Positions 1-11,129 of a stretch of DNA of 64,000 nt are shown here, piece by piece; position 1 is the first letter of the stretch; the number at the start of each line of letters is the position of its first letter. Both the position numbers and the translations under genes were made by a program. This DNA is from Sialis fuliginosa (taxonomy: Eukaryota; Arthropoda; Insecta; Megaloptera; Sialidae), in contig OY540812.1 in NCBI GenBank assembly GCA_961205875.1, positions 35,721,098 to 35,785,097 on the forward strand, read 5' to 3'. The notes under the pieces were generated by a model. The model was not told where the DNA came from. It ran no database searches and saw only the letters and a list, made by a program, of their open reading frames with translations.

Positions 1-197
1 TTTGTAAATAAAAACTTTGAACATGATTTAAGTAAGAGGTACTTCAAAGTCGAATTCAGTCAGTACTGTAAATAGATTAAAAATAAATTATACAATGATA
101 AAGCAAATTTTCATAACCGTGTAAAGAAACATTATGTTTCTGTGGATCGTTTCAGGAGCTCCTCTTGACTTAACATTTCATTAATTTGTAAGAAAAT
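1..197. other. AT-rich edge with decayed H1-upstream fragment
   Basis: No gene is seen. Positions 117-197 repeat, in the same orientation, the sequence at about 3827-3916, and both look like a decayed reverse-strand copy of the conserved H1 upstream block (GTGTAGAGAAA ... GGAGCTC ... TTGACTTAACTC). The fragment abuts an H2B tail relic at 198. Confidence 0.45.
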
Positions 198-290
198 TTA
201 AGGAACCAAAGCCGTCACTAAATATTCAAGTTCAAAATAAATTATGACGACAATCAGGAATAGAAAAAACGGTTCTTTATAGAGCCAAAT
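198..290 (+). pseudogene. H2B relic: last codons plus 3' stem-loop
   Basis: Bases 200-240 match the last 13 or so codons and stop of the intact H2B genes (sense of [13 protein letters not shown]-stop, with changes). Bases 271-286 are the H2B stem-loop with one C-to-T change that leaves a G-U pair. A purine-rich CAAAAAGAG element follows near 299-307. Everything upstream of these codons is missing, so this is a 5'-truncated H2B. Its downstream flank matches the flank of H2B-b and H2B-c, including the hAT fragment. Confidence 0.8.
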
Positions 291-419
291 ATCTATTCAA
301 AAAGAGAACACTAACAATGGTTATTATATTTAAAAATACATACATACTTTAAAAATAAATTATAATAATCATCAATAATGAGAGTTGCTATTTTATTTAA
401 TATTTTATAATGAATGGTA

Positions 420-800
420 AAAATTAAAAAAAATACATTCCATTAAGTTAGTAAGTAAGCGATTTTCAAACTGGGAGCCGCGAAAATTTTAACAGAAATG
501 TAATTTTCATAACAACATATTTAGGTATAATTATAAATAAACATAATACTATTTTTTTATAAATTATCTGTTCCTGGAAGGCACATTACTGTGTAGATTA
601 AGACTAACAACTATTGAAAAGAGGGAATGATTAAATTATGCGAACATACGATACTTCAAACAAAAATTTCAGAGTGATTGATTGAATTGAAGTGAATAAT
701 ATATAATACTTCAAGCAATGCAAGTACTGTTGCCATTCGTACCATCATATTTATGCGAAGCGGGATTTTCTGCATTAGTTATAATGACATTCAAATATTG
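420..800 (+). mobile_element. hAT transposase 3' fragment (ZBED-like), decayed
   Basis: This matches the block downstream of H2B-b (22000-22290) and H2B-c (about 39960-40440). In those copies it encodes a C-terminal hAT dimerisation-type segment (motif LCEAGFS followed by a KYRDRL-like stretch). Here the frame is broken, although bases 715-790 still show the LLPF and LCEAGFSALV coding pattern. It is an old insertion carried along with H2B duplications. Confidence 0.6.
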
Positions 801-959
801 AGTTAACAAAAAAATTCAATGTTTTTTAGTATATCTGCGATTGAAAAAAAAATCCATATGTACTCTAACGTTAATATCTAATTAAGTTCTTGATGATAGA
901 TATTTGAAATAAAAAATAATAGTTTTTAATTATTCTATGTATTTCTTCATTGCTTGGTA

Positions 960-1505
960 TGGTAACATTTGACAGATTCTATCTGTTCGAGCGGTCGATT
1001 TTTAAAACGTCAGTGTATCCAATCTTCTCATATATCTTGTACTGTATTTATAATTTAGTAATCGTATATATCTGTTCTTGATACAATACATGTCTAATTG
1101 ATCATATTTACTGGGATTTTTTAGTATGATGTAAAAAACTCAAGTTGTACCGAATACAAACACGTATGTAAAGGATTTACCATCAACTTACAATCAAACT
1201 ATACTACTAATTCATGTTTAATCCATTTTAATATGTAAAACTGAATATATTCTTCAAATTTTTACTAATTTTTAAACATGATATTTTATAATTTGCATTT
1301 AGAATAATAAAAAGTAAGCCGAGTTAAGGCCAACGACGAGCTCCAGAATCGATCTCTAGAAACGGTCATGTTCACTACACGGTTCTGATGAACGCATGAC
1401 GTTACGTGACTGGTCCGACATGTTGTCATTATATGTTTAGAATTTGTATGTGAATACATTCGTTTTACATTTATCAATTGCATTCGTTGAACAATCTCTT
1501 TGCTA
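960..1505 (+). promoter_or_regulatory. H1-a upstream region
   Basis: About 540 bp shared with the regions upstream of H1-b, the truncated H1 and H1-d. Conserved blocks include TTTTTAAAACGTCAGTGTATCC near 1000, CAAACACGTATGT near 1157, and a proximal block around 1320-1410 with GACGAGCTCCA and CTACACGGTTCTGATGAA. No convincing TATA box lies close to the start, unlike the core histone promoters here. Drosophila H1 promoters also lack TATA and use TRF2; applying that here is inference. Confidence 0.6.
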
Positions 1506-2153
1506 ATGGCTGAAACAGATCAATTATCTGCTGATGCGGCTGTTGCCGTTGCTCCAGCTGCGACTCCTAAGAAAGCGAAAAAGAGCGCCGCCAAGAAACC
1601 GACGCATCCAAAAACATCTGACATGGTGAATAACGCTATTAAGGATCTTAAAGAACGTGGAGGTTCTTCACTTCAGGCTGTTAAAAAATACATCGCTGCT
1701 AATTACAAAGTTGATGCTGAAAAACTTGCACCATTTATAAGAAAATACTTGAAAGCCGCGGTCACCAGCGGTGCTCTTGTGCAGACAAAGGGCAAAGGAG
1801 CGTCCGGGTCGTTCAAATTAGCCGTCGCATCTTCGAAAGATACTGGCAGTGCTGCTTCTAAAAGACCCAAAGCGAAACGTGCTGCTTCTAGCTCAACTGT
1901 AGCTAAGAAGCCAGTGAAGAAAAGTCCAGCTGCAAAAACAACAGCCGCGAAGAAAAAATCTGTCACACCCAAGAAAAAAAAACCAGCTGCCGCCGTCGCT
2001 AAAGTAAAGAAACCTGTAGCAGCGGCAGCTAAGAAAGCTGTAGCCATGAAACCAAAGGCAAAATTAGTTAAAACACCGACAAAGAAACCGAAAAGCCCCA
2101 AACCAAAAAAGATTGCAGCAAAGATCACAAAAAAATCACCAAGAAAGAAATAA
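1506..2153 (+). CDS. H1: Linker histone H1 (copy a)
   Basis: Encodes a 215-residue H1, which binds linker DNA at the nucleosome entry and exit and compacts chromatin. Residues 1-32 are an Ala/Lys tail, about 33-107 form the winged-helix globular domain (HPKTSDMV ... GSFKLA), and the rest is a Lys/Ala/Pro tail ending KSPRKK. I start at the ATG at 1506 (MAETDQ) because it aligns with MAETNQ of H1-b; an in-frame TTG at 1500 is not a plausible start. The tail differs from H1-b and H1-d by many substitutions and indels, so this is the most diverged intact H1 here. It has no mirror copy in the window because the LTR element occupies that position on the right. The single exon and stem-loop indicate a replication-dependent gene. 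Confidence 0.95.
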   Translation: MAETDQLSADAAVAVAPAATPKKAKKSAAKKPTHPKTSDMVNNAIKDLKERGGSSLQAVKKYIAANYKVDAEKLAPFIRKYLKAAVTSGALVQTKGKGASGSFKLAVASSKDTGSAASKRPKAKRAASSSTVAKKPVKKSPAAKTTAAKKKSVTPKKKKPAAAVAKVKKPVAAAAKKAVAMKPKAKLVKTPTKKPKSPKPKKIAAKITKKSPRKK

Positions 2154-2199
2154 TTTACTGCGACTTTGAATATGACTACACTATGAGTTTTTTAAAATT

Positions 2200-2235
2200 T
2201 GGCCCAGTAGGGCTACAATACTATTCACAAAAGAG
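2200..2235 (+). terminator. H1-a histone 3' stem-loop and downstream element
   Basis: Stem-loop at 2200-2215 (TGGCCC, loop AGTA, GGGCTA, with one G-U pair), then AAAAGAG at 2229-2235. This is the SLBP and U7 type of histone mRNA 3' end. Confidence 0.85.
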
Positions 2236-2764
2236 TTTGTACAGACTGAAATGAAATTTTATCATAAATGTTAATTGAAAAAAATATTATCTTTCAACAT
2301 ATTGTTCATTTTATCATGCATAATCATAAAGATTTATAAAGAAAATGTATCTTAAATTATTTTCTTTCTTTTTTTAATACATATTTATTCATGATCTAAA
2401 ATTATAAAAATTCAGAATATTAAATATTTGAAAAAATGAAAAGATAATGAGTAATGACGTACTTTCTAATAATTTGTCATAAACATGGAATACGAATTTT
2501 GTATATTCTAGCTGGTCCGTGTAACTACCACCAAGAATAGGGATGGGGGTTACCACAGCATAAATAGTGAGTCTGCAAGATTGACGAACAAAAAAGGAAA
2601 GGTCTCCAATTTTTATATTTTGCATAAAGTACACTTGTTACCCCAGAGCCTCTAGTTACGGCCCTGCATTCTAGAGTTTAATAAAAAACAATAGTGGGTT
2701 ATATATAAATCAATCCTAAGCAGATAATAAGTCTAATTAACGGCATCTATGTATATATAATGTA
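2236..2764. other. H1-a downstream flank, no gene seen
   Basis: AT-rich sequence without a supported gene. Positions 2641-2674 resemble a hAT terminal repeat (reverse of CAGGGCCGTAACTAGAGG), but no partner end was found. Confidence 0.4.
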
Positions 2765-3613
2765 TTGCTTCCTCAAAATATCGAAGGTGCGAGAAGCTTT
2801 GTGATCATTTTAGAATAAAACAAAAAAATTGTTCCCCGATTTCAAAGTTTTTAATTGATCTTTCTGTTTCGGGTCAAAACAAACACTTTTCGTTCCGTGT
2901 AAAAAAAACATCTGCCAAGTAAATGCACAGTGCTTCCTCGTGCTAAATTCACCAAAGGTAGTTAATTATTGAACAATTTAAATAAAAACCGATAGTGTTT
3001 AGATAAATTGCCTGGAATTGGTTAACCATTTAATTATTATACAATTTTACTAAAAAATATTAGTTCGAAATTTTTCTTAAAACGCACCTAATTATTTTTT
3101 CGTATATATTTTTTGACAATTTCAATCTAAATTTAAATTTATGCAAATGTCAAAATGACATTTAATATGTCCAAGCAAATATCAATTTAAAAAAACAAAA
3201 CACGAATCTTAAAAATAAATTGAGATAAATCTTTGTAAGGGAATATTTTACAACAAACATTGTAAACCCATATTATAGGAAATTTAATGCTCTACAAAAA
3301 ATATTCTATAAAATTTTCACGTAACAAGTGTCGTTCTTGAGATATCTTGAAAAAATAAACATTTTGGGATGTAACCCCTCCCCCTTACAAACGATTTTGA
3401 AATTGGAACGTCAGACCCAACCATCCGACCAAGTTTCATCAATATCGGTTCATGAGTTATGCGTGTGACAAGGATTCAGTTGATAGACGGATACACAGAC
3501 AGGCAGACACGGAACGAAAAATGTTTGTCTTGTCGTGAAACGGAAAGATCAATTTAAAATTTTGAAATCGGATCACAAAACTTCTCGTATCTTCGATATT
3601 GCAAGGAAGCAAA
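2765..3613. mobile_element. Non-autonomous DNA transposon with about 110 bp inverted ends
   Basis: The left end (TTGCTTCC, TATCGAAGGTGCGAGAAG, GATTTCAAAG, TTGATCTTTCTGTTTC, TTCGTTCCGTGT) is mirrored at the right end from 3613 back to about 3500 with scattered changes. The interior has no coding capacity, and a GACAGGCAGACACGG stretch lies inside the right end. The superfamily is not assigned and no clean target duplication was found. Confidence 0.65.
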
Positions 3614-5040
3614 ATCACCTAAAATATTTCGCTTCTGTAAAAAAACAAATATCTAGCTAGCAGGTATTGTCAAAAATCCGACAATACCCGTGTGTAATAA
3701 ATGCATTTTATGTATTTTGTACATTTAAAAAAAATCAGTGACACGGATTATGAAAATTAGCCTGCTTTTGCAAGTATATATTGATCATAAATTCGACCAA
3801 TCACAAATATTATTCGTGCGTCAGAACCGTGTAGAGAAACTTTATGTTTCTGTTTATCATTTCAGGAGCTCCTATTGACTTAACTCGACATACATTTTAT
3901 TAATTTGTAACAAAATTACTAATTATAATGTTTATATATGAATGTCACTTGTTAAATCGTATTCAGCAGTACATATTTAATCAAGCAAAACCATTATTTT
4001 TATTATGGATTGAATACACACTGACATTGAATCCATTTGTTACGTGTTTACGTCCTATATATCTCATGTTTTTGTTATTTTAAACAAAAACTTTTACAAA
4101 TATAAACAAAATTGAATGTTTTGTATCAACAACAATAGTATCTCATTATTAAATTATAAAAATTTTACCCAAAATATGATTCATTTGAACACACCGATGT
4201 TTCAAAATTCATTCGGTCAAACGAACGGGAACACTATGTCAGTGTCCACGTGTATCTTAAAGCCTGATGATCAATCTGTGAATTCGAAAGTTTGTAATTA
4301 CTTTTTCTTAAATAAATTTGTGACGTTTACGCAACTAACTAACTGTAATATTAAGAATACTTGAAATGACTAGTTATTCTATATTTCCATGTAAGTTTCG
4401 TATTGTTTTAAAATATATATTAATATCTGCTGATATTAAAATATTCTTTATATGATTGTATCAATTATATTATTGAGTTATTAATTTATCTTTTTCTTGT
4501 TATACTAATTTTTACATGAATAATATGCATTGTACTTAATTTGAACGATTTAAAATATTATACTCTGCAGAACTCCATCGACAGGTCGTCTGATACAATA
4601 TCTAACCACTCAAAAAAGTCCGGATATATAAACTTTATAATCCAGTCAAAAGATTTTTTTGTTTTGAACAAAACTAAAAAAAAGTATCTACTAAAGCGTA
4701 CTAAAAAGTTATATTACTTCATTTTTTGAATGAAGGATATTTGTTGTCGTATCTTAGTTTCTGTCAGTAATAATATATTATATAAATATAAGTACTATGA
4801 TTATATTAATCCCTGAGACAATATAAACTATAACTAAATCCTCGACTATTTTAAATAAATTGCCTGACCTTCCAGAAAGTGGATTATGATATACACTCAA
4901 TAAAGCCGTTTGGTGCAGCAGACACATTTCCATGCACTTGTAACAAAATAAATATACTTTGTGGAATTTTATACTTTTAATAAACCAAACTAGTTTTAGT
5001 ACATAAATGTTATTTACCGGAATATATAATTATACCGTTA
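3614..5040. other. AT-rich repeat-derived stretch with H1-upstream relic
   Basis: Positions 3665-3770 share a short repeat with 5157-5260 (GTGTAATAAATGCATTT and TTTGTACATTTA blocks, bracketed by a CCGTGTAATA/TATTACACGG hairpin in the second copy). Positions 3826-3930 look like the H1 proximal promoter block in reverse orientation. Positions 3930-5040 hold only short, low-complexity open frames and I see no gene. Confidence 0.4.
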
Positions 5041-5150
5041 TAATATAACTCTTTTTTGATATAAATTTGGCTCTAAAAAGAGCTGTTTGTCTTTTAATCC
5101 TGGAGTTTGTATTCGTTACTTATTTTGAACTTGTGTATTTAGTTACGGCT
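5041..5150 (-). pseudogene. H2B 3' end relic
   Basis: Reading leftward, this is the H2B C-terminal codon region (reverse of GAACTTG.ATATTTAGTGACGGCC with changes, 5120-5150) followed by a decayed stem-loop, GGCTCTAAAAAGAGCT, at about 5071-5086, and an AACTCTTTTTTG downstream element. Most of the H2B coding region is missing. It lies just outside the left inverted arm. Confidence 0.7.
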
Positions 5151-5359
5151 TTAATATAATGTCAAAAAGCCAACAATAGCCGTGTAATAAATGCATTTAT
5201 ATATTTTGTACATTTACAAACAATTTGGTGCTATTACACGGAATATTATGAAAATTATTTTAATTTTGTATATTTATATGTACAAAATTTTTGAATGGAA
5301 TTTAGTATTGAAGAATGTATAGAGTGCTGTTTTTAGGGTTTCGTAAAAAACTCTTAAGC

Positions 5360-5947
5360 GGCCCTTACACGATCAATATTACTGACAGTAATATATTGAC
5401 CGTGTGATGTGAGTATAGAAAAACGATACTGATGACCGATGGAAAAATTGGATATCGAGTCGTCAGTAATTATATACTGATAATAATATTGATGGTGTGA
5501 GGTGGATAATGACAGTTTTTCAGTATTATTAGCACAGCGGTAGTCTTTTGGGTCGGAAAGCTGGATTTCTTTTAAAAGATTTAAATGACAATACTTCTTA
5601 CGTTTGGCAATCAATTCTTACCCATCGCTTCTTATTAGTAATCCGTTGACTTGGAATAAAAAACGCTAAAATAATTGCTACGCACGCATTAAGACGATTT
5701 TCGTCCATTATAATAAAATAACTTTTTTTTAAATAAATAAAGACACGTTTACAAAAAACAAAGGAATTGACAATCTTTGAGAGTTGACACTGCTGTTTAT
5801 CGAAGTTCACACCTTCACCAGTCGAATGCCAAACAAACTGACAATGAGTATTGGACTACAATCTGTACTGACTATGTGAGGAGTACACTGTCAGTAATGT
5901 AAATACTGTCAATAATTATACTGTCAGTATTATTGATCGTGTTAGGT
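5360..5947 (-). mobile_element. PIF/Harbinger-type element remnant with transposase N-terminus
   Basis: Terminal inverted repeats are seen at 5360 (GGCCCTTACACGATCAATA) and ending at 5947 (reverse of GACCTAACACGATCAATA). On the minus strand, frames at 5598-5706 and 5470-5614 show a KKRWV.. , AKRKKY.HLNLLKEI and L.DP.DYR pattern. That resembles the start of Harbinger transposases (RRWWVRPW ... LL.EL..EDPE.Y). The frame is broken and the catalytic domain is absent. The same element lies mirrored at 57124-58754. The target duplication was not resolved. Confidence 0.6.
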
Positions 5948-6249
5948 CGGTTTTACGGTTTCGGTCGGTCAATATGTGTATGTCACACACAACGTTACCA
6001 TTCTCTTATATAAAATACCAATTAAGATAAAATTTGGTACACGGACGTGGATTGATAACCTAAAAACAGAAATGACGAGATTTAAATTAATAATAATTTC
6101 TAAACAATTGATGCAAAAAATTCAGAATGAGCTTTTAATAATTACTTTCCAATAACAACAATGTTTCTAATATTTTATTAATAATTGAACAAATTATGTT
6201 TTACAACGTTAAATATGACAGCTCTCGAATAAACCAGTGTACGTTAGTA
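5948..6249. other. H2A-a downstream flank
   Basis: AT-rich flank mirrored at about 56825-57123. Nothing else is recognisable. Confidence 0.5.
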
Positions 6250-6286
6250 ACTCTAATTTAATATAAATTTGGTCCCCGGAGGGACC
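6249..6286 (-). terminator. H2A-a histone 3' stem-loop and downstream element
   Basis: On the minus strand: GGTCCC, loop TCCG, GGGACC (6286-6271), followed by ATTAGAGTT near 6259-6250. Confidence 0.85.
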
Positions 6287-6318
6287 GTTTTTGTTTTTTA
6301 TTTCTTTGTAATTATCAT

Positions 6319-6983
<665 letters not shown>

Positions 6984-7355
6984 ATGCCACCAAAAGTAAG
7001 CGGTAAAGCCGCCAAAAAGGCTGGTAAAGCTCAGAAAAATATCACGAAAACCGACAAGAAAAAGAAACGTAAGCGTAAGGAAAGTTACGCCATCTACATC
7101 TACAAAGTATTGAAACAAGTACATCCCGACACTGGTGTCTCGAGCAAAGCCATGAGCATCATGAACAGCTTTGTCAACGACATTTTCGAACGGATTGCGG
7201 CCGAATCTTCTCGTCTCGCTCACTACAACAAGCGTTCTACAATTACCAGTCGGGAGATTCAAACTGCCGTCAGACTGTTATTGCCCGGTGAACTCGCGAA
7301 ACACGCCGTCAGTGAAGGAACCAAGGCCGTCACTAAATATACAAGTTCTAAATAA
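6984..7355 (+). CDS. H2B: Histone H2B (copy a)
   Basis: Encodes canonical 123-residue H2B, partner of H2A in the nucleosome core. A Lys-rich N-terminal tail of about 30 residues ([18 protein letters not shown]) leads into the basic [11 protein letters not shown] stretch and the histone fold, ending AVTKYTSSK with the conserved C-terminal ubiquitination-site lysine context. There is a single exon. The four H2B proteins in the window are identical. The 3' flank contains a ghost H1 promoter block and then the 2.4 kb element at 8064, not the hAT fragment that follows H2B-b and H2B-c. Confidence 0.97.
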   Translation: MPPKVSGKAAKKAGKAQKNITKTDKKKKRKRKESYAIYIYKVLKQVHPDTGVSSKAMSIMNSFVNDIFERIAAESSRLAHYNKRSTITSREIQTAVRLLLPGELAKHAVSEGTKAVTKYTSSK

Positions 7356-7385
7356 ATTTTTACTACATACATCAGGCTTCAGAAC

Positions 7386-7422
7386 GGCTCTTTATAGAGC
7401 CAAATTTAAATCAAAAATGAGT
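7386..7422 (+). terminator. H2B-a histone 3' stem-loop and downstream element
   Basis: GGCTCT, loop TTAT, AGAGCC at 7386-7401, then AAAAATGAGTT at about 7412-7422, a slightly altered downstream element. Confidence 0.85.
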
Positions 7423-7919
7423 TACAATTAACAATGGTTGCATGAATTTATATTGTATTTTTCCTGATAAAATATATGAAACAACACAACTTTGTGAAAT
7501 GTTAAATTTTTTTAAAAAATGCTGGTGAATCTGATAATTATTTAGACCAAGCATTTACGGGGTCAGTGGGTTCATTAATTTTTATCTAGTATATTTTTGT
7601 TCTTTTTTAAGCACATAAATAAGACAAAAATATATTTTTTTATTTGTTATATTAAAAAAATGGCGCCACAAGGGGGCCAAAAGCAGTATTTTATTTTGTT
7701 CCTCCCTATCTCTAACTACCAACGACAATTATTAAAGTTAACAGTATAATTTTAAATTTTGGAATAATAGGGAGAGGCGTTAAAGAATTTTGATATCTAG
7801 GCAAATGGGGTGTCAAAATATAGATTTCAATTAGAAGAACATGATTTTTTTTTTTTTTTCTATATCAAGAAACATTATATTTTATCATTTAAAATGATAT
7901 ATATTTTTATCATTTAAAT
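7423..7919. other. H2B-a downstream flank with dispersed repeat
   Basis: Positions 7655-7860 share blocks (ATGGCGCC, AGGGGGC.AAAGCAGTATTTTATTTTGT, GGGAGG.GCGT, TATCTAGGCA) with the repeat at 57642-58717. No gene is seen. Mirrored at about 55141-55640. Confidence 0.5.
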
Positions 7920-8061
7920 TATTAAAAAGTATGTAGAGTTAAAGCAACGATGAGCTCTTGAAACAGTCATGTTCTCTACACGGTTCTGATGAACGCACGA
8001 CGTTCCGTGACTGGTCCAACGTGTAACCATTATAATTTTTTGTTTACAATTTGTATGCGAA
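7920..8061 (+). pseudogene. Ghost H1: proximal promoter block without gene
   Basis: Sequence matches the 130 bp just upstream of H1 (GAGTTAA..CAACGATGAGCTC, CTACACGGTTCTGATGAACGCA, GACTGGTCCAACGTGTAACCATTATA, ATTTGTATGCGAATAT). It is cut off by the transposon starting at 8064, and no H1 coding sequence follows. Confidence 0.65.
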
Positions 8062-8668
8062 TATGACGGATTCCACGGTCGATCAGACAGAGCGCTCGCG
8101 CTGGCCTTTTTTAATGTATCGCTACTTTTCTATCTCGCTGTATCCAGCGCCCACGGGGCTACAAAAAAATCTGCATACGCAATTGGATAGATTTTTGTCT
8201 GCTCTTTCTAATGGTTTCCTCATTTTTCCCGGAAAATGCATTTTTCACCGAGAAAATCGACTTCAAAGTTAAAGCGATTTATCGGAAAATATGTATCATT
8301 CGAACCTGGCTTAAGTTATATCAATCGATAGATAATCTAATGATGAACATCTGTGCGAAATTTCAGGATGGAGACTTTAACAGTTCAAAAGTTATTAACG
8401 AATGAACATCGAAAAACGTGGTTTTGCGGCCGCGCGTGCTGCTACAAACAGCGCTACAACGCACGTAATGTTTAGTCTTTTGCATTTTTGCATTCGTGCA
8501 GAGGCGTATTTACCATGGGGCCATGGGGGCCATTGCCTAGGGCGGCAGGTCGAGAGGGGTAGTAGATTTTTTTAGTTTAATATAGCACATTTAAAAAAAA
8601 TAATAGGGAAACAAAAAATGAGTAGCGTGACTAAAAAAAAAAGGTCATCAGTTTTTTATGTACATTAT

Positions 8669-8706
8669 ATCATATATTAAACATACTAGTATGTTTAATA
8701 TATGAT
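8669..8706. repeat. 34 bp perfect palindrome with 7 bp direct flanks
   Basis: The core at 8671-8704 is a perfect palindrome whose half is CATATATTAAACATACT. It is flanked on both sides by ATTATAT (8664-8670 and 8705-8711). The same unit lies at 54241-54274 in the mirror copy and near 30047-30080 in the spacer. Confidence 0.8.
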
Positions 8707-8888
8707 TATATTTTCCATTATTTGCAAAAAAAAATTATCACTTTTCAGTTCATATAGGAATTTTGACTGTTAAAAATATATTATATTTTCCCATGGTATA
8801 GGGGCGGCAATTTTTTTGACCAGGGCGGCAATTTTTTTTTTGACCAGGGCAACAATTTTTTTGCCCAAGGCGGCAATTTTTTAAATGT

Positions 8889-9921
8889 CCCGAGATAAAA
8901 AAATACAGTCTCCCAGAGTATTCCAACGAGAGTCTCCCATGGGTATTCCTAATGTCACTCAGGGAGACTCGATGGGAGACTCTTGAATGGGAGACTCTAG
9001 TCTCTGAACGGGAGACGCTAGTATTCCAAAGAATGATCCAGATTTATGGGTCTATAGTCTCTGTATGGGATACTCGAGTCTCTCTGAAAATGCATAAAAT
9101 TAGGTAGTATAAAATTTGAATACACAAAATTTTCTAGATACAATATTTATTTATTTAAAATTAATTGAGAAGAACATAGAATTATTATTATTGCTGTAAC
9201 TATGAGTTGTGAAAAAATTCGGCTTTTATAGACTTACATATGAATTATAAGTCTATAAAATGCTTTTCAATATCGCATTTGAATATTATTAACAGGATTG
9301 TGATGATTATGATAGTAATTATAAAAATAATTACATTTACTTGATCATTTTTCTGTTTTTTGCTGGTTGATTTTTTGATCATTGAACCTGAAAAAATAAA
9401 TAGTCAAAATAAGTAATTTGTTAGACTCTAGCAGCTAGAGTAATGAAATTATGTTAGAGAAATCATGTATATAAAATAAATACTCACATCAAGTATATAA
9501 CACATTCAGAAATGATGAGAATTTTTGACATTATCAATTCAAATACTGTGTGTATTTTTACCAAGTAAACGCGACCTATGTGCATTCCTTCGACAACTAG
9601 ATACAACTAAACATACTTACAAACACATTTGTGAAACATGTGTTAAACAGTACACGTTGTGTCCTTGTTTATTTAGAAGAAACCTAAGAAATACATATTA
9701 CCAGTTCAAAAATCTTCTAAGTCCACCAACTTTGGAAGACTCGAGTATTCCTATGGGAGACTCAAGTATCCTATAGAGACTCGAGTATTCCTATGGGAGA
9801 CTCAAGTATAAGCAAGGAGTCGCCGGAATACTCTGAGAGACGCTTTGGAATACTGTAACGGTCGCTGGAATACTCTGGGAGACGCTGGGATACTCGAAGG
9901 AGACTGAAAATTTTATCTCGG
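8889..9921. mobile_element. Nested element Z with GGGAGACTC-rich ends
   Basis: Ends CCCGAGATAAAA...CAGTCTCC (8889) and reverse GGAGACTG...TTTTATCTCGGG (9921) are inverted. Subterminal regions 8900-9085 and 9735-9905 are packed with short GGGAGACTC/GAGTATTCC motifs in both orientations. It sits inside element X. The superfamily is not assigned. Confidence 0.55.
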
Positions 9922-10504
9922 GGTGCTATATTAAACTAAAAAAATTTACCGCCCCTCTCGACCTGTCGCCCTAGGCCATGGCCCCCATGGCCCCATGGTA
10001 AATACGCCTCTGCACGAATGCAAAAATGCAAAAGACTTTTAAATCTAAACATTACGTGCGTTGTAGCGCTGTTTGTAGCAGCACGCGCGGCCGCAAAACC
10101 ACGTTTTTCGATGTTCATTCGTTAATAACTTTTGAACTGTTAAAGTCTCCATCCTGAAATTTTGCACAGATGTTCATCATTAGATTATCTATCGATTGAT
10201 ATAACATAAGCCAGGTTCGAAAGATACATATTTTCCGATAAATCGCTTTAACTTTGAAGTCAATTTTCTCGGTGAAAAATGAGGACACCATTAGAAAGAG
10301 CAGACAAAAATCTATCCAATTGCGTATGCAGATTTTTTTGTAGCCCCGTGGGCGCTGGACACAGCGAGATAGAAAAGTAGCGATACATTAAAAAAGGCCA
10401 GCGCGAGCGCTCTGTCTGATCGACCGTGGAATCCGTCATATATGCTTTTTACATTTGTCAATTTTTCATTTAATTTAATTTATAAATACTTTGTATAGTT
10501 TTAT

Positions 10505-11129
10505 AAGAAAATATCAGGGCTGGAAATAACCAATCAAACTGATTAATTTATTAATTATCAAGAGAATCTTTATTGAAATCATACACAACATAAATGTAAC
10601 TCAATTACCCGGCCGCTACCAATTTACATAATTTGAACCAGAAGTTTATATTACAGAGAAAAGAATAAAAAAAAAACAGTCGCATAATTTACATTTTTTA
10701 AAGTATAAAAACTTGGAAAATGCATTTATTATTATCAATACTTCAAAAATGATCATAATATACATTATATATGAAAATAATACAGAATAGCATAAAACCA
10801 CTGTTACTTTTCTTAAATTTGACTATAAAAAACCGTATTGGTGCTTAATGGAAGTCAATGTTTATTTAGAACATGTATATTTAGTGATAACCTTGGTTCT
10901 GAACCTCCCGACTAATGATTGTAGAACAATGCAGAAGCAATGCGTTCGAAAATGTAGATGCTCAAGGCTTTGAACCAAAATTTAGATATAATGGTAGTAC
11001 AGAATGCGCGGTCCATGACTACGTCTGGCGAGGACTTCTTTCTAAATATTGAAATGACTGGTCCAACGTGTAACCATTATAGTATTATGTTTACAATTTG
11101 TATGCGAATATATTTTTTTTATATTTATA
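10505..11129. repeat. Local duplication, unit A (carries H2B relic)
   Basis: Shares AACCAATCAAACTGATTAAT, TTTATTGA..T.ATACACAA and the H2B relic plus its non-histone continuation with unit B at 12018-12738. The block GACTGGTCCAACGTGTAACC at about 11056-11075, followed by TTGTATGCGAATAT, is an H1-promoter-type fragment. Confidence 0.65.
10861..10975 (-). pseudogene. H2B relic (unit A)
   Basis: Minus-strand remains of H2B: C-terminal codons (TTTAGAACATGTATATTTAG, 10865-10884), CCTCCCGACTAATGATTGTAGAAC, ATGCGTTCGAAAATGT and the AGCAT/AAGC start of the MSIMN region. Internal deletions and stops rule out function. The mirror copy is at about 51936-52060. Confidence 0.7.

Larger units (their letters stand above)
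8064..10438. mobile_element. Composite foldback transposon X, left-arm copy
   Basis: Long inverted terminal repeats of about 500 bp (8064-8580 and 9925-10438) begin TGACGGATTCCACGGTCGAT and are flanked by TA (8062-8063, 10439-10440), suggesting TA target duplication. Both arms contain a hAT-like end, CAGAGGCGTATTTACCATGG, near 8501 and, mirrored, near 10012. The mirrored copy is at 52485-54995. There is no transposase frame; the 83-codon frame at 9525-9776 is unrecognised. Confidence 0.7.

Noticed and set aside
1703-2128. 141-codon minus-strand open frame over H1-a (and similar frames over other H1 genes)
   Set aside because: It is the antisense shadow of the low-complexity Lys/Ala tail; Phe/Ala/Gly-rich composition with no recognisable domain.
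4116-4364. 82-codon frame in the left AT-rich region
   Set aside because: No recognisable domain, no second copy, and composition expected by chance in AT-rich DNA.
9525-9776. 83-codon frame identical in both arms
   Set aside because: It lies in non-autonomous element Z; identity simply reflects arm identity and no protein family is recognised.
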